Source: Gallionella sp. UBA4121
GTDB lineage: Bacteria > Pseudomonadota > Gammaproteobacteria > Burkholderiales > Gallionellaceae
Direction of reading: 5' to 3'
Length of the DNA: 64,000 bases
Assembly: GCA_002381565.1 (NCBI GenBank)
Contig: DFWZ01000050.1
Location: 1 to 64,000, forward strand
The notes beneath the pieces are model-generated. The model was not told where the DNA came from and searched no databases. It saw only the letters and a program-made list of their open reading frames with translations. Made by a program: the position numbers and the translations under genes. Shown in pieces: positions 36,650 through 45,778 of this stretch (positions are counted from its first letter, which is position 1; each line of letters starts with the position of its first letter).

Positions 36650-38590
36650 TTATAAAGCCGGTGCAGTTTCATCCGGCGCAACCCCGAGGTAGGCCTTGAT
36701 CACTTGCGGATCGCGATTGACTTCATCCGGAGTACCCTCGGCGATTACTTTCCCGCCGTCGACGACAGTCACCGCATCGCACAATTCGCTGACCACATCC
36801 ATGTGATGCTCAATCAGGATGGTAGTGATGCCGCGCTGCTTGATCGCCTTGATGATCTCAACCAACTCAGCCACATCAGGATGCGCCAGACCCGCTGCCG
36901 GTTCATCGAGTATCAGCAGTTCGGGTTTGCGCGCCAGCGCACGGGCAATTTCAAGAAAGCGCTGCGACCCATAAGTCAGGTCTTTGGCGCGAATCCGGGC
37001 CTGATCTGCTAAGCCTACCAATTCCAGCAAGGCCAGTGCATCGGCCTGCGCGCGCCAGTCCTCACTCCTGGAAAATCCCAGCAACACCAGCGGCATCGGG
37101 ACGCGGTAAGCGCCTTTGAGCGCCAGCATCACGTTATCCAGCGCAGACAATTCGCCGAACAGTTGCAGGTTCTGAAAAGTGCGTGAAACACCGGCCCGCG
37201 CAACCTTGAACAGACTGCCTTCCGGCAGCGGCCTGCCCTGCAACAGCACTTCGCCCGCCGTCGGCGCATAGAGCCCCGAAATGACGTTCACAGCAGTGCT
37301 CTTGCCCGAGCCATTCGGCCCTATCAGTCCGTGAACATGGCCTTTGCGTATCGACATGGAAACGCCGTCGACCGCCTTGACCCCGCCAAAATAGCGCTTC
37401 AGATTTTTCAGTTCCAGCAGCACGCCGCCGTCGGATTTATTCGCTGGCAGCACATCATCCAGACTGGACGCGGCTGGCAGTGCGGCCGGCGCAATGCGGA
37501 ACAGACGGGTCAGGTAGCGGGCGGCAAAACCCATGATGCCATCCGGCAGACCCACCACAACCGAGAACAGCATCAGTGCAAAAATCGCCTTGCGCCAGTT
37601 TTCGGTATTCTCGACCATGAACCCACCCACCACCAGCATGCCCATCGCAACAATCGGTGCAATCACCTGAAACGGCTTGGTGGTTTTTTTCAGCCAGCCC
37701 CGCAGCCCGGCCACGACGGCCAGCAGGAAACCGAACCCGGAAATAATTTCAAACAACAGGCGGCTGGACAGCAGGTTGGGCAACAACACGATCAGAGACG
37801 CACCGAAAAACGCACCCCACAGGCTCTTGCGTCCGCCCAGCACCACGCCCAGCAGCAAAATCACCATCAGGTCATAGGTAAAACTTTGCGGCTGCAGATA
37901 CTCAAAGTTGAATGCATACAGCCCGCCCGCCAATCCGCCTAACGACGAGCCCAGCGCGAAGCCTGCGACCTTGTGACGGAAGGTTCCGACCCCCATCGCA
38001 TCGGTGGCAATCGGGCTGTCACGCAAGGCTTCAAACGCGCGTCCCCATTGAGATGCGAGCAGATTTCTCATCGCCATCCATACCAGCGCCAGCAAGGCCA
38101 GACAAATCCAGTAGAATCCCGGCGCATTAACCGCATGACCTAAAATGGCAGGACGACTTAACGATAAACCCTGCGCACCGCTGGTCAGCCCCTCCCATTC
38201 ATTGAGCACTGTCGTACAAAGCGCAGAGAAGCTGAGCGTCGCCAGGGCGAACTGAGGCCCCGCCAGGCGTAACGCAGGAAACGCCAGCAGACCGCCCAGC
38301 ACCAGGCCGACCAGCATGCTGAGCCCCAGCGCGGCGGGCATGCCGAATCCCAGCATCGTGACGCTCAACCCCGCCGCATAAGCGCCCAAACCCAGGAATG
38401 CAGCCTGGGCGAGATTCACCTGCCCAAGATAACCGACCGTCACATCCAGACCGATCAGCAGAATGCCGTAGATCGCAAGCAGCGTGAGCAAGCCCAGTGC
38501 ATAGGAGTTATTGACCGCAAGTGGAATGCTGGCCAACAACGCCAGTGCGATGAGTTCAGTGCCGCGCAACAACAATATTCTTTTCAGCAT
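36650..38590 (-). CDS. livMG: Fused Liv permease-ATPase (LivM-LivG)
   Basis: 646-aa fusion. Residues 1-325 are a LivM-type inner-membrane permease with about ten helices and the conserved VGYLGQVNLAQAAFLGLGAY; a linker follows; about 390-646 is a LivG ATPase (GLIGPNGSGKSTAVNVISGL, SRTFQNLQLFGELSALDNV, LLILDEPAAGLAHPD). The reading frame is uninterrupted, with no frameshift sign. Elsewhere LivM and LivG are normally separate proteins. Between livH (9 bp upstream) and livF. Confidence 0.93.
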   Translation of the reverse strand: MLKRILLLRGTELIALALLASIPLAVNNSYALGLLTLLAIYGILLIGLDVTVGYLGQVNLAQAAFLGLGAYAAGLSVTMLGFGMPAALGLSMLVGLVLGGLLAFPALRLAGPQFALATLSFSALCTTVLNEWEGLTSGAQGLSLSRPAILGHAVNAPGFYWICLALLALVWMAMRNLLASQWGRAFEALRDSPIATDAMGVGTFRHKVAGFALGSSLGGLAGGLYAFNFEYLQPQSFTYDLMVILLLGVVLGGRKSLWGAFFGASLIVLLPNLLSSRLLFEIISGFGFLLAVVAGLRGWLKKTTKPFQVIAPIVAMGMLVVGGFMVENTENWRKAIFALMLFSVVVGLPDGIMGFAARYLTRLFRIAPAALPAASSLDDVLPANKSDGGVLLELKNLKRYFGGVKAVDGVSMSIRKGHVHGLIGPNGSGKSTAVNVISGLYAPTAGEVLLQGRPLPEGSLFKVARAGVSRTFQNLQLFGELSALDNVMLALKGAYRVPMPLVLLGFSRSEDWRAQADALALLELVGLADQARIRAKDLTYGSQRFLEIARALARKPELLILDEPAAGLAHPDVAELVEIIKAIKQRGITTILIEHHMDVVSELCDAVTVVDGGKVIAEGTPDEVNRDPQVIKAYLGVAPDETAPAL

Positions 38591-38599
38591 GATCAGTCT

Positions 38600-39478
38600 C
38601 TATACCTTGCGTATGTCGGCTTTGCCGAACACACCGTTGGGACGCACCGCCAGCGCCAGAATCAGCAATATCAGGCCGGGCGCCTCACGCCAGCCACTGC
38701 CCAGATAGAAGCTGGTCAGACTTTCCAGTGCACCTAGCGCTATACCGATTAGCACCACCCCGAAACCGGAATCCAGGCCTGCCACCACGGCCACTGAAAA
38801 TGCCTTCAGGATCAGCGCGGATGCCATGGTCGGGCCGACGGTGGTAATGGGCGAAATAAGTATCCCTGCCATTGCTGCCACCATGCCAGACAAGCCGTAG
38901 GACAGCATGATCGTGCGTGTAGCCGAGATGCCCATCAATTCAGCCGCATCGCGATCCGCCGACACAGCCTCGAATGCCTTGCCCAACAGGGTCTTGCGCT
39001 TGAACAGTTCAATCACGCCCATCACCGCGAAGACGCCAACGCCCACAGAAATTTCCAGCGGCGTGATGCTGATGCCGAAAAAATCCAGCGCATCCGAAGA
39101 AATAGGCGAGGGGAAAGGTCGATCATCGCGTCCCCAGATATTCTCGGCAGCGGAGAAACCGAGCAGACCGAAAATGATGGTAAGCAGTATCCAGCCCTCG
39201 CTCTTCTGTTCCAGCGACAACCGCACACAGGCACGCTCGACCACCAGCCCCATGGCTGCGCCGAACAACAATCCGCCCGGCACCATGAGCCAGTACGGCA
39301 CGCCCATATTAAGTAATGTCAGGCTGAAAAAAGCGGACAGCATGACCAGTTCACCTTGCCCGAAGTTGATGCTTTTGCTGGTGGCATAGGTCAGCTGAAA
39401 GCCGTAAGCGATCAGCGCGTAAACCAGCCCCATCAGAGCCCCGCTCACGGCCATCTGAACGATAATAGTCGAATTCAT
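38600..39478 (-). CDS. livH: Branched-chain amino acid ABC transporter permease LivH
   Basis: 292-aa inner-membrane permease with about eight helices. Family motif GLVYALIAYGFQLTYATSKSI at the start, GQGELVMLSAF and the EAA-like VSADRDAAELMGI loop. Partner of LivMG. The operon runs livK-livH-livMG-livF; 63 bp separate it from livK. Confidence 0.94.
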   Translation of the reverse strand: MNSTIIVQMAVSGALMGLVYALIAYGFQLTYATSKSINFGQGELVMLSAFFSLTLLNMGVPYWLMVPGGLLFGAAMGLVVERACVRLSLEQKSEGWILLTIIFGLLGFSAAENIWGRDDRPFPSPISSDALDFFGISITPLEISVGVGVFAVMGVIELFKRKTLLGKAFEAVSADRDAAELMGISATRTIMLSYGLSGMVAAMAGILISPITTVGPTMASALILKAFSVAVVAGLDSGFGVVLIGIALGALESLTSFYLGSGWREAPGLILLILALAVRPNGVFGKADIRKV

Positions 39479-39541
39479 ATATATGAGATATTGCTCAGTG
39501 ACACGTGGAGAGGGATGTCCTCTCCACGAATTTGCCGGATA

Positions 39542-40765
39542 TTATTTGGATGCGTTTTTAATCAGGCGCTGGCGGTCGTCTTCATTGGCGAAGACCACAT
39601 GCCCGTCCTGAATCTTGCCCATCACGACATCTGCACGCCGGAAAGCTTCATGGGTCAGCTCGTTAGCCGGATCCCACTTGGAGAACGGATGTTTCCAGGT
39701 AGCAATCACGCCCTTCACCGGTTCACGCAAATCTTCAAGCGCACTCTTGATTTTGTGCGTGTCTTCACTTTGCGCCTGCTTGACCGCTGCCGCAAAAATA
39801 TACACCGCATCGTACCCCTGAGCGGCAGAAACCGGAGAAGGAATGCGCGTCACGTTATAAGCCTTGTGATAGCCTTCGATGAAGCTCTTGGCACGCGGCG
39901 TGATGGATTCTTCGATGAAGGTCTGCGGCATCAACGTGCCATTGCCATTCTTACCCGCATTGTCGATGTAGTTGGACATGGAAAGCGTCCAGCCGCCGAT
40001 CAGCGGTATCTTCATTCCCAGCTTGGCCATGCCGTTGGACACGGCTGCCATTTCAGGACCGATACCCCAGATCAGGATCGCCTGCGCACCGCCGGCCTTG
40101 GCACTCAACAATTGCGCAGTCATGTCCTTGTCGCCGATGTTAAATTTTTCGGAGGCGACCACTGCCAGCTTGTTGCCTTGTTTCTTGATCTGATCGACCA
40201 GGTCGTCATGCCCGGATACGCCGTAGTTGGTGGCATCGTACAGAATCGCTACTTTGGTGAATTTCCGGTTGATGGCATCTTCCACCACCATCGCAGACTG
40301 AATTGAGTCATCTGCGGCAAAACGGAAGATCGACAAATCCTTGACGCCGGCCTTGCTCCATTGGTTCATGGAAGCGGAACCTGCCGCAGGAGTGATGATC
40401 TTGGTGATGCCTTTTTCCTGCAAGTGCTTGTCACCCGCCACGACCACACCGGTATTCACCGTGCCGATCACACCGGACAAGTCATCCATCGAAGCAAGTT
40501 CCTGCCCGATCAGTGCGCCACGCTCGTTCTTGCCTTCGTCATCGCGTTCGATGATTTCGATCTTCTTTTTCTTGCCTGCAATGCTGATGCCGCCCGCCGC
40601 ATTGATTTCGGCGATCGCCAGCTTGGCACCGTCTCTCATGGAAGTTCCCATTGGGGCCGATCCACCGCTGAACGGACCGGTAATAGCAATCTTGATCGCA
40701 TCTGCGGCGAACGCAGGGGAGGCGAACATACCCAAAAGCAGTGTAGCAATAAGCGTCTTTTTCAT
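39542..40765 (-). CDS. livK: Liv-type periplasmic substrate-binding protein
   Basis: Leucine/isoleucine/valine-binding-protein family (type I periplasmic fold). Start ATG 40765 with GGAG 8 nt upstream; signal peptide MKKTLIATLLLGMFASPAFA, mature protein from ADAIKIAITGPFSGG, 407 aa in all. The true ligand could be branched-chain or aromatic amino acids or an amide; sequence alone does not settle it. It heads the operon, facing the ABC-F gene. Confidence 0.9.
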   Translation of the reverse strand: MKKTLIATLLLGMFASPAFAADAIKIAITGPFSGGSAPMGTSMRDGAKLAIAEINAAGGISIAGKKKKIEIIERDDEGKNERGALIGQELASMDDLSGVIGTVNTGVVVAGDKHLQEKGITKIITPAAGSASMNQWSKAGVKDLSIFRFAADDSIQSAMVVEDAINRKFTKVAILYDATNYGVSGHDDLVDQIKKQGNKLAVVASEKFNIGDKDMTAQLLSAKAGGAQAILIWGIGPEMAAVSNGMAKLGMKIPLIGGWTLSMSNYIDNAGKNGNGTLMPQTFIEESITPRAKSFIEGYHKAYNVTRIPSPVSAAQGYDAVYIFAAAVKQAQSEDTHKIKSALEDLREPVKGVIATWKHPFSKWDPANELTHEAFRRADVVMGKIQDGHVVFANEDDRQRLIKNASK

Positions 40766-40856
40766 TTTGTCATTCTCCGAATATAAATCAATTTTCACTC
40801 AGGCACGGAACGCGCCACGACAAGTTTTGCCGGCAAACGCAGCAATAAAGCATTCC

Positions 40857-40883
40857 ATTATATACTAATCCTGCCATTTTCAA
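40857..40883 (-). promoter_or_regulatory. Putative livK promoter
   Basis: Minus-strand TTGAAA (40878-40883) and TATAAT (40857-40862), both close to consensus but with a short 15-bp spacer. About 90 bp upstream of the livK start. Confidence 0.45.
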
Positions 40884-41046
40884 TCACACTGGCGCTCGCT
40901 ACGATAGTTCGGCCCCCTAATGCTAGCACAGCGCAGTTTAAAGCATGGCAGACAGATACTGTTTGTTCAAAAGAATATTTTGTACCGGCACTTTCACCGC
41001 ACAGTGTTAAAATCACGTCCCAGAATTTTTCAAGATCGAGTTTTTC

Positions 41047-42645
41047 ATGCTTTCCACCGCCAACATCACCATGCAATTCGGGGCCAAGCCCCTGTTCGAG
41101 AACGTTTCCGTCAAATTCGGCAACGGCAACCGCTACGGCCTGATCGGTGCGAACGGCTGCGGCAAATCTACTTTCATGAAGATCCTGGGCCGCGATCTGG
41201 ATCAGACTTCAGGCGAGGTCATGCTGGATAAAACAGAACGTCTGGGCAAGCTGCGTCAGGATCAGTTCGCCTATGAAGACAATCGCGTGCTGGATGTGGT
41301 GATGATGGGGCACGACGAGATGTGGGCGGTGATGTCGGAACGCGATGCGATCTACGCCAATCCGGATGCGACCGAGGAGGACTACATGCGCGCCGCCGAT
41401 CTGGAGGCCGAATTTGCCGAATACGATGGTTACACCGCCGAGGCGCGTGCCGGCGAATTGCTGCTGGGGCTAGGGATCGCCATCGAACTACATCAGGGCA
41501 ACATGAGCGCAGTCGCACCCGGCTTCAAGCTGCGCGTGCTGCTGGCCCAGGCGCTGTTCTCCAACCCGGACATCCTGTTGCTGGACGAGCCGACCAACAA
41601 CCTGGATATCAACACCATCCGCTGGCTGGAAAACATCCTCAATGCGCGCACCTGCACCATGGTCATCATCTCGCACGACCGCCACTTTCTGAACAGCGTG
41701 TGCACCCACATGTCCGATCTGGATTTTGGAAAAATCACAACCTATCCAGGTACTTACGATGACTATATGCTGGCGTCCACCCAAGCGCGTGAACAGCAAT
41801 CGGCTGACAACACCAAGGCCAAGGAAAAAGTCGCCGAGCTGAAAGCCTTCGTTGCGCGCTTTTCGGCCAACGCCTCCAAGGCCAAGCAGGCCACCTCCCG
41901 CGCGCGCCAGATCGACAAGATCAAGATCGAAGACATCAAGCCTTCCAGCCGCCAGTATCCATTCATCCGCTTCGAATTTGACGAGCGCGAAAAACTGCAT
42001 CGCACCGCCGTGGAAGTGGAGGCCCTAACCAAGGGCTTTGACCGGGTGTTGTTCTCCAATGTGAATATCCGCGTCGATGCGGGCGAAAAAGTGGCCATCA
42101 TCGGGCCTAACGGTATCGGTAAAACGACGCTGCTGCGCTGCCTGGCCGGCGATTTGCAGCCTGACTACGGCGTCATCAAGTGGACTGACAAGGCAAAAGT
42201 CGGCTACTACGCACAGGACAGCACCGCCGAATTTGCTCAGGACAGGATCATGACCGACTGGATGACTTACTGGCGCGGACCTGCCGACGACGATCAGACG
42301 GTGCGCGCAACACTGGGCCGTTTGTTATTCTCCGGCGACGATGCCCATAAACCGGTGAAGGTGCTGTCCGGCGGCGAAAAGGGACGCCTGTTGTTCGGCA
42401 AGCTGATGCTGCAACGCAACAATGTGCTGTTGATGGATGAACCGACCAACCACATGGACATGGAATCCATCGAGTCGCTCAACACCGCGCTGCTCGAATA
42501 CAAGGGCACTGTGGTGTTCGTCAGCCATGACCGCGAATTCGTATCGTCCCTGGCTACGCGCATCATCGAAATTACTGCCAAGGGCGTCACCGACTACCAC
42601 GGCACCTATGAAGAATATCTGCGTGACCAGGGGATGGCAGCTTAA
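41047..42645 (+). CDS. ybiT: ABC-F family ATPase, YbiT-like
   Basis: Soluble twin-ATPase protein without membrane domains; ABC-F proteins act at the ribosome. 532 aa. First domain: GANGCGKST and LLLDEPTNNLDI, with the degenerate signature VAPGFKLRVLLAQ that YbiT proteins share. A charged linker around 240-320 (FSANASKAKQATSRARQIDK) follows, then the second domain with GPNGIGKTT, LSGGEKGRLLFGK and LLMDEPTNHMDM. Monocistronic or with murI behind a 180-bp repeat-bearing gap. Confidence 0.92.
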   Translation: MLSTANITMQFGAKPLFENVSVKFGNGNRYGLIGANGCGKSTFMKILGRDLDQTSGEVMLDKTERLGKLRQDQFAYEDNRVLDVVMMGHDEMWAVMSERDAIYANPDATEEDYMRAADLEAEFAEYDGYTAEARAGELLLGLGIAIELHQGNMSAVAPGFKLRVLLAQALFSNPDILLLDEPTNNLDINTIRWLENILNARTCTMVIISHDRHFLNSVCTHMSDLDFGKITTYPGTYDDYMLASTQAREQQSADNTKAKEKVAELKAFVARFSANASKAKQATSRARQIDKIKIEDIKPSSRQYPFIRFEFDEREKLHRTAVEVEALTKGFDRVLFSNVNIRVDAGEKVAIIGPNGIGKTTLLRCLAGDLQPDYGVIKWTDKAKVGYYAQDSTAEFAQDRIMTDWMTYWRGPADDDQTVRATLGRLLFSGDDAHKPVKVLSGGEKGRLLFGKLMLQRNNVLLMDEPTNHMDMESIESLNTALLEYKGTVVFVSHDREFVSSLATRIIEITAKGVTDYHGTYEEYLRDQGMAA

Positions 42646-42663
42646 ACCGAAAACATTTTTTCT

Positions 42664-42795
42664 CACGCGGAGGCGCGGAGAAGTTCAAAGCCATATCAAA
42701 ATCCAGATTGCCTTCAATGAAACGAATGGTTTTAATTCGGTATTGGGGTTTGTTTTTAACGTTTAGTTTTTTCCGCTTCTCCGCGCCTCCGCGTG
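42664..42795. repeat. 20-bp perfect inverted repeat around an AT-rich loop
   Basis: CACGCGGAGGCGCGGAGAAG at 42664-42683 is the exact reverse complement of 42776-42795, with a 92-bp AT-rich interior and no coding sense. It fills the gap between the ABC-F gene and murI. Sequences of the type CGCGGAGGCGCGGAG are widespread bacterial intergenic repeats. Confidence 0.7.
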
Positions 42796-42826
42796 GAACG
42801 GGATTTTCCCAGGTTAAATCCGGCTT

Positions 42827-43624
42827 ATGACAACAGGTGCAATCGGTGTTTTTGATTCCGGCGTCGGCGGGCTGTCAGTGCTGCACCACATCCGCCGGAC
42901 GCTGCCGGACACGCGCCTGATCTATGTCGCAGATTCCGCCCACGTACCCTACGGCGACAAATCCGTACACTATATCGAGCAACGCTCGATCGCCCTTACA
43001 CATTTTCTGATCGAACAGGGGGCGGACGCCATCGTCATCGCCTGCAACACGGCCACTGCTGCCGCTGCCGCAACCTTACGCCGAGATTTTACATGTCCTA
43101 TTATCGGCATGGAGCCGGCCGTCAAACCCGCCGTTGCCGCAACGAAAAGCGGCGTGGTCGGCGTGCTGGCGACCGTCGGTACGCTGGAGAGTGCGCGCTT
43201 TGCCGCCTTGCTGGAACGTTATGCCGGAGACGTGGAAATTGTCACCCAGGGTTGCCCGGGTCTGGTCGAACAGGTTGAACTGGGCGAACTGCACAGCACA
43301 CAGACGCGCCATTTTGTTGAGCGATACACCGCGCCACTGCTCTCTCGTGGCGCAGACACGCTGATCCTGGGCTGCACACACTACCCCTTTCTCGCCCCGC
43401 TGATCCGCGAGGTGGTGGGTACTAACATCACGCTGGTGGATACCGGGGATGCCGTCGCGCGCCATTTACAGCACCGGCTTCTGACCGAACTGCCTGAACG
43501 CCCGCCCGGTGATAACACAGCCCAATTTTTCACCAGCGGCGACGAAACAGCAGCCTCCCGTATCATGTCGATGTTATGGGAAAATCCTGTTGAAACTCGC
43601 CAGTTACCGCCGGAATTTGCATAA
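42827..43624 (+). CDS. murI: Glutamate racemase
   Basis: Makes D-glutamate for peptidoglycan. 265 aa with GVFDSGVGGLSVLHHI, VADSAHVPYGDKS, the catalytic cysteine of IACNTATAAAA and the second one in LGCTHYPFLAPLI. Plus strand, downstream of the ABC-F gene. Confidence 0.96.
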   Translation: MTTGAIGVFDSGVGGLSVLHHIRRTLPDTRLIYVADSAHVPYGDKSVHYIEQRSIALTHFLIEQGADAIVIACNTATAAAAATLRRDFTCPIIGMEPAVKPAVAATKSGVVGVLATVGTLESARFAALLERYAGDVEIVTQGCPGLVEQVELGELHSTQTRHFVERYTAPLLSRGADTLILGCTHYPFLAPLIREVVGTNITLVDTGDAVARHLQHRLLTELPERPPGDNTAQFFTSGDETAASRIMSMLWENPVETRQLPPEFA

Positions 43625-43728
43625 AAAACCAACGGGTTTATCCGAACCTGTCACTGATTAAAACACTCAGCATCCCGCACATCGATCGTTCCCGGGACAA
43701 AACAGCACACCGCTCTTTCATCTGCCGC

Positions 43729-44670
43729 CTAAACTCCAAACCAGAATGAACTGCCTTTCATCAAAAATTCTACATATGACATGTAATGCGAACCATCACA
43801 TGAAAACGTAAGGCTTATCGTGCCATTAAAAATGTTGATCGAAGCAGTTCGAAGGTAAAACGTCTGATCAGACGTTCGCAATGATTGCATTGTGGACAAT
43901 ATTTTTGGAATATCGCCCCGTGGAATTTCTGCATTCAATGGGTAGGGGCGCGAAGGGAAAATCAGGCAAATGTCAGGATCACTCAGCGCTTCCTGTTCCA
44001 GCAAGCGGTACCGATATGGATCGTCCATAGTCCAGATCGTCACCCGACTGCTTGAAAAATGCAACATACACTGGAATACGCCGCGATCCGCAATCAATTC
44101 TTCCAGCACAGGCATAACCAGATCAAAACTCTTGTCCATCGTGCTTTCGACGCGCGATTGTAAAAACACGGTATTCCTTATTGCCTGATCTCCTTTAAGT
44201 TGCCGCCATGAACCCGGCTCTTCATAGAGCCTGGAAGTAACGGGCAGGTTCCGCAAGTCAAAATCGGCTCCCAGATAGCCGATTAATTCCCCATTTTTGC
44301 GCACAACCTGCAATGCCGTTAAGGAAGGACGTCGCCCGCGCAAACTGATATAGGCATCCGACAGTAAAAAACCCCATGATGGCATCGCTTCCTTCATATA
44401 AGGCCTTTGCGATCTGTCTCGTCCAAAGTGATCCAGATCAAATCCGCCATGTCCAAAGTTATCGCTTAGCTGTCGACCGGAAGGATCAAGGCAATACACA
44501 AAATCACAATGTGGAATCCCGGAATACCCACTCCGGATCACTTCATTCAGATTTTCCCGCCCGCTCCATGCCGGCAGACACAACTCCGCCAAATGAGCCA
44601 TCGGTTCGCGCAGCATTATTGCCAGCTCTTCACGCTGGAGGTAAATGCTTTCTTTCCATAATTGATCCAT
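43729..44670 (-). CDS. Orphan PDC/Cache-type sensor-domain protein
   Basis: 313 aa from ATG 44670 (a GTG at 44733 would give 334). An N-terminal helix with REELAIMLREPMAHLAEL is followed by a PAS-like Cache pattern: DFVYCLDPSGRQLSDNFGHG, DHFGRDRSQRPYMKEAM, LLSDAYISLRGRRPSLTALQ and ELIGYLGADFDLRNLP. I see no membrane helix, signal peptide or output domain, so it resembles a stand-alone sensing module. Isolated between murI and purU, facing purU. Function unknown. Confidence 0.65.
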   Translation of the reverse strand: MDQLWKESIYLQREELAIMLREPMAHLAELCLPAWSGRENLNEVIRSGYSGIPHCDFVYCLDPSGRQLSDNFGHGGFDLDHFGRDRSQRPYMKEAMPSWGFLLSDAYISLRGRRPSLTALQVVRKNGELIGYLGADFDLRNLPVTSRLYEEPGSWRQLKGDQAIRNTVFLQSRVESTMDKSFDLVMPVLEELIADRGVFQCMLHFSSSRVTIWTMDDPYRYRLLEQEALSDPDICLIFPSRPYPLNAEIPRGDIPKILSTMQSLRTSDQTFYLRTASINIFNGTISLTFSCDGSHYMSYVEFLMKGSSFWFGV

Positions 44671-44882
44671 GACCCACCTGACATCAAAAAATTCAAAAAA
44701 CACGCCAACATCCGCCAACGTCACTCGGTTCACTTAAGGGGTTCAATTATATGACATACCCATTTTTACCAGCGAGCCAAATCCGATCGGGATGATTGGA
44801 ATACAAGCCTCGCCCCACACTTTTTACAAGCTGCGCGACGTTATCCGTTAAAATCCCCAGACCGTATTTCAGAAAGCGCAGC

Positions 44883-45731
44883 ATGCCCCGCCACTACACC
44901 CTGACCATTTCCTGCCCCGACCGCGCGGGGATCATCGCAGCCGTGACAGGATTCATCGCGCAGCACGGCGGATTCATCGTCGAGGCGAGCTATCACACCG
45001 AGCTGGAGGAGCAGCGCTTCTTCATGCGCCAGGAGATACGCACCGATTCACTGCCGTTCGAGGCGGATGAGTTCTGCCGCCGCTTTGCACCGCTGGCAGA
45101 TGAGTTTTCGATGGACTGGCAACTTGCCGATTCTGCGCAAAACAAACGTCTGGTCATTCTGGTGAGCCGTCAGGATCATTGTCTGGACGATTTGTTGCAT
45201 CGCTGGCGCACGAATGAGTTGCGTGTGGACATCCCCTGCGTGATCTCCAACCATGAGGACCTGAGGAGCTTCGTCGAATGGCACGGCATCCCGTTCATTC
45301 ACGTGGACATGCAGGACAAGGCCGCCGCGTTCGAGAAGATCGCCGCGCTGTTCGATGAATATCAGGGCGACACCATGGTGCTGGCGCGTTTCATGCAGAT
45401 ACTGCCGCCTGCGCTGTGCCGGCGTTATTCCGGGCGCATCATCAACATCCACCACAGCTTTCTGCCCTCCTTCGTCGGCGCAAAACCTTATCATCAGGCC
45501 TATTTGCGCGGCGTGAAACTAATCGGCGCGACCTGCCATTACGTGACTGACGAACTGGATGCGGGGCCCATCATCGAGCAGGACACGGTGCGCATCGATC
45601 ATGGCGACACGGTGGACGATCTGGTGCGCTACGGGCGCGACATCGAAAAAACCGTGCTCGCGCGCGGTCTGCGCTACCACGTGGAAGACCGTGTGCTGGT
45701 GTGCGGCAACAAGACCATCGTGTTCAAGTAA
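44883..45731 (+). CDS. purU: Formyltetrahydrofolate deformylase
   Basis: Hydrolyses 10-formyl-THF to THF and formate, balancing one-carbon pools and feeding PurT. 282 aa from ATG 44883 (MPRHYTLTISCPDRAGI): N-terminal ACT domain (1-80), then the formyltransferase fold with INIHHSFLPSFVGAKPYHQA (Asn and His) and the aspartate of TDELDAGPI. The longer frame from 44796 is not conserved. Confidence 0.95.
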   Translation: MPRHYTLTISCPDRAGIIAAVTGFIAQHGGFIVEASYHTELEEQRFFMRQEIRTDSLPFEADEFCRRFAPLADEFSMDWQLADSAQNKRLVILVSRQDHCLDDLLHRWRTNELRVDIPCVISNHEDLRSFVEWHGIPFIHVDMQDKAAAFEKIAALFDEYQGDTMVLARFMQILPPALCRRYSGRIINIHHSFLPSFVGAKPYHQAYLRGVKLIGATCHYVTDELDAGPIIEQDTVRIDHGDTVDDLVRYGRDIEKTVLARGLRYHVEDRVLVCGNKTIVFK

Positions 45732-45778
45732 CCTGTGTCCATTTGAATTTTTTGCGTTTCCGCGTCAGCGTGCTGTTT

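Noticed and set aside
41500..41540. Missing LSGGQ in the first ATPase of the ABC-F protein
   Set aside because: The same VAPG-KLRVLLAQ replacement is normal in YbiT relatives, so it is not a defect.
42664..42795. Possible CRISPR or IS element
   Set aside because: Only one inverted pair, no spacer array and no transposase; reported as an inverted repeat only.
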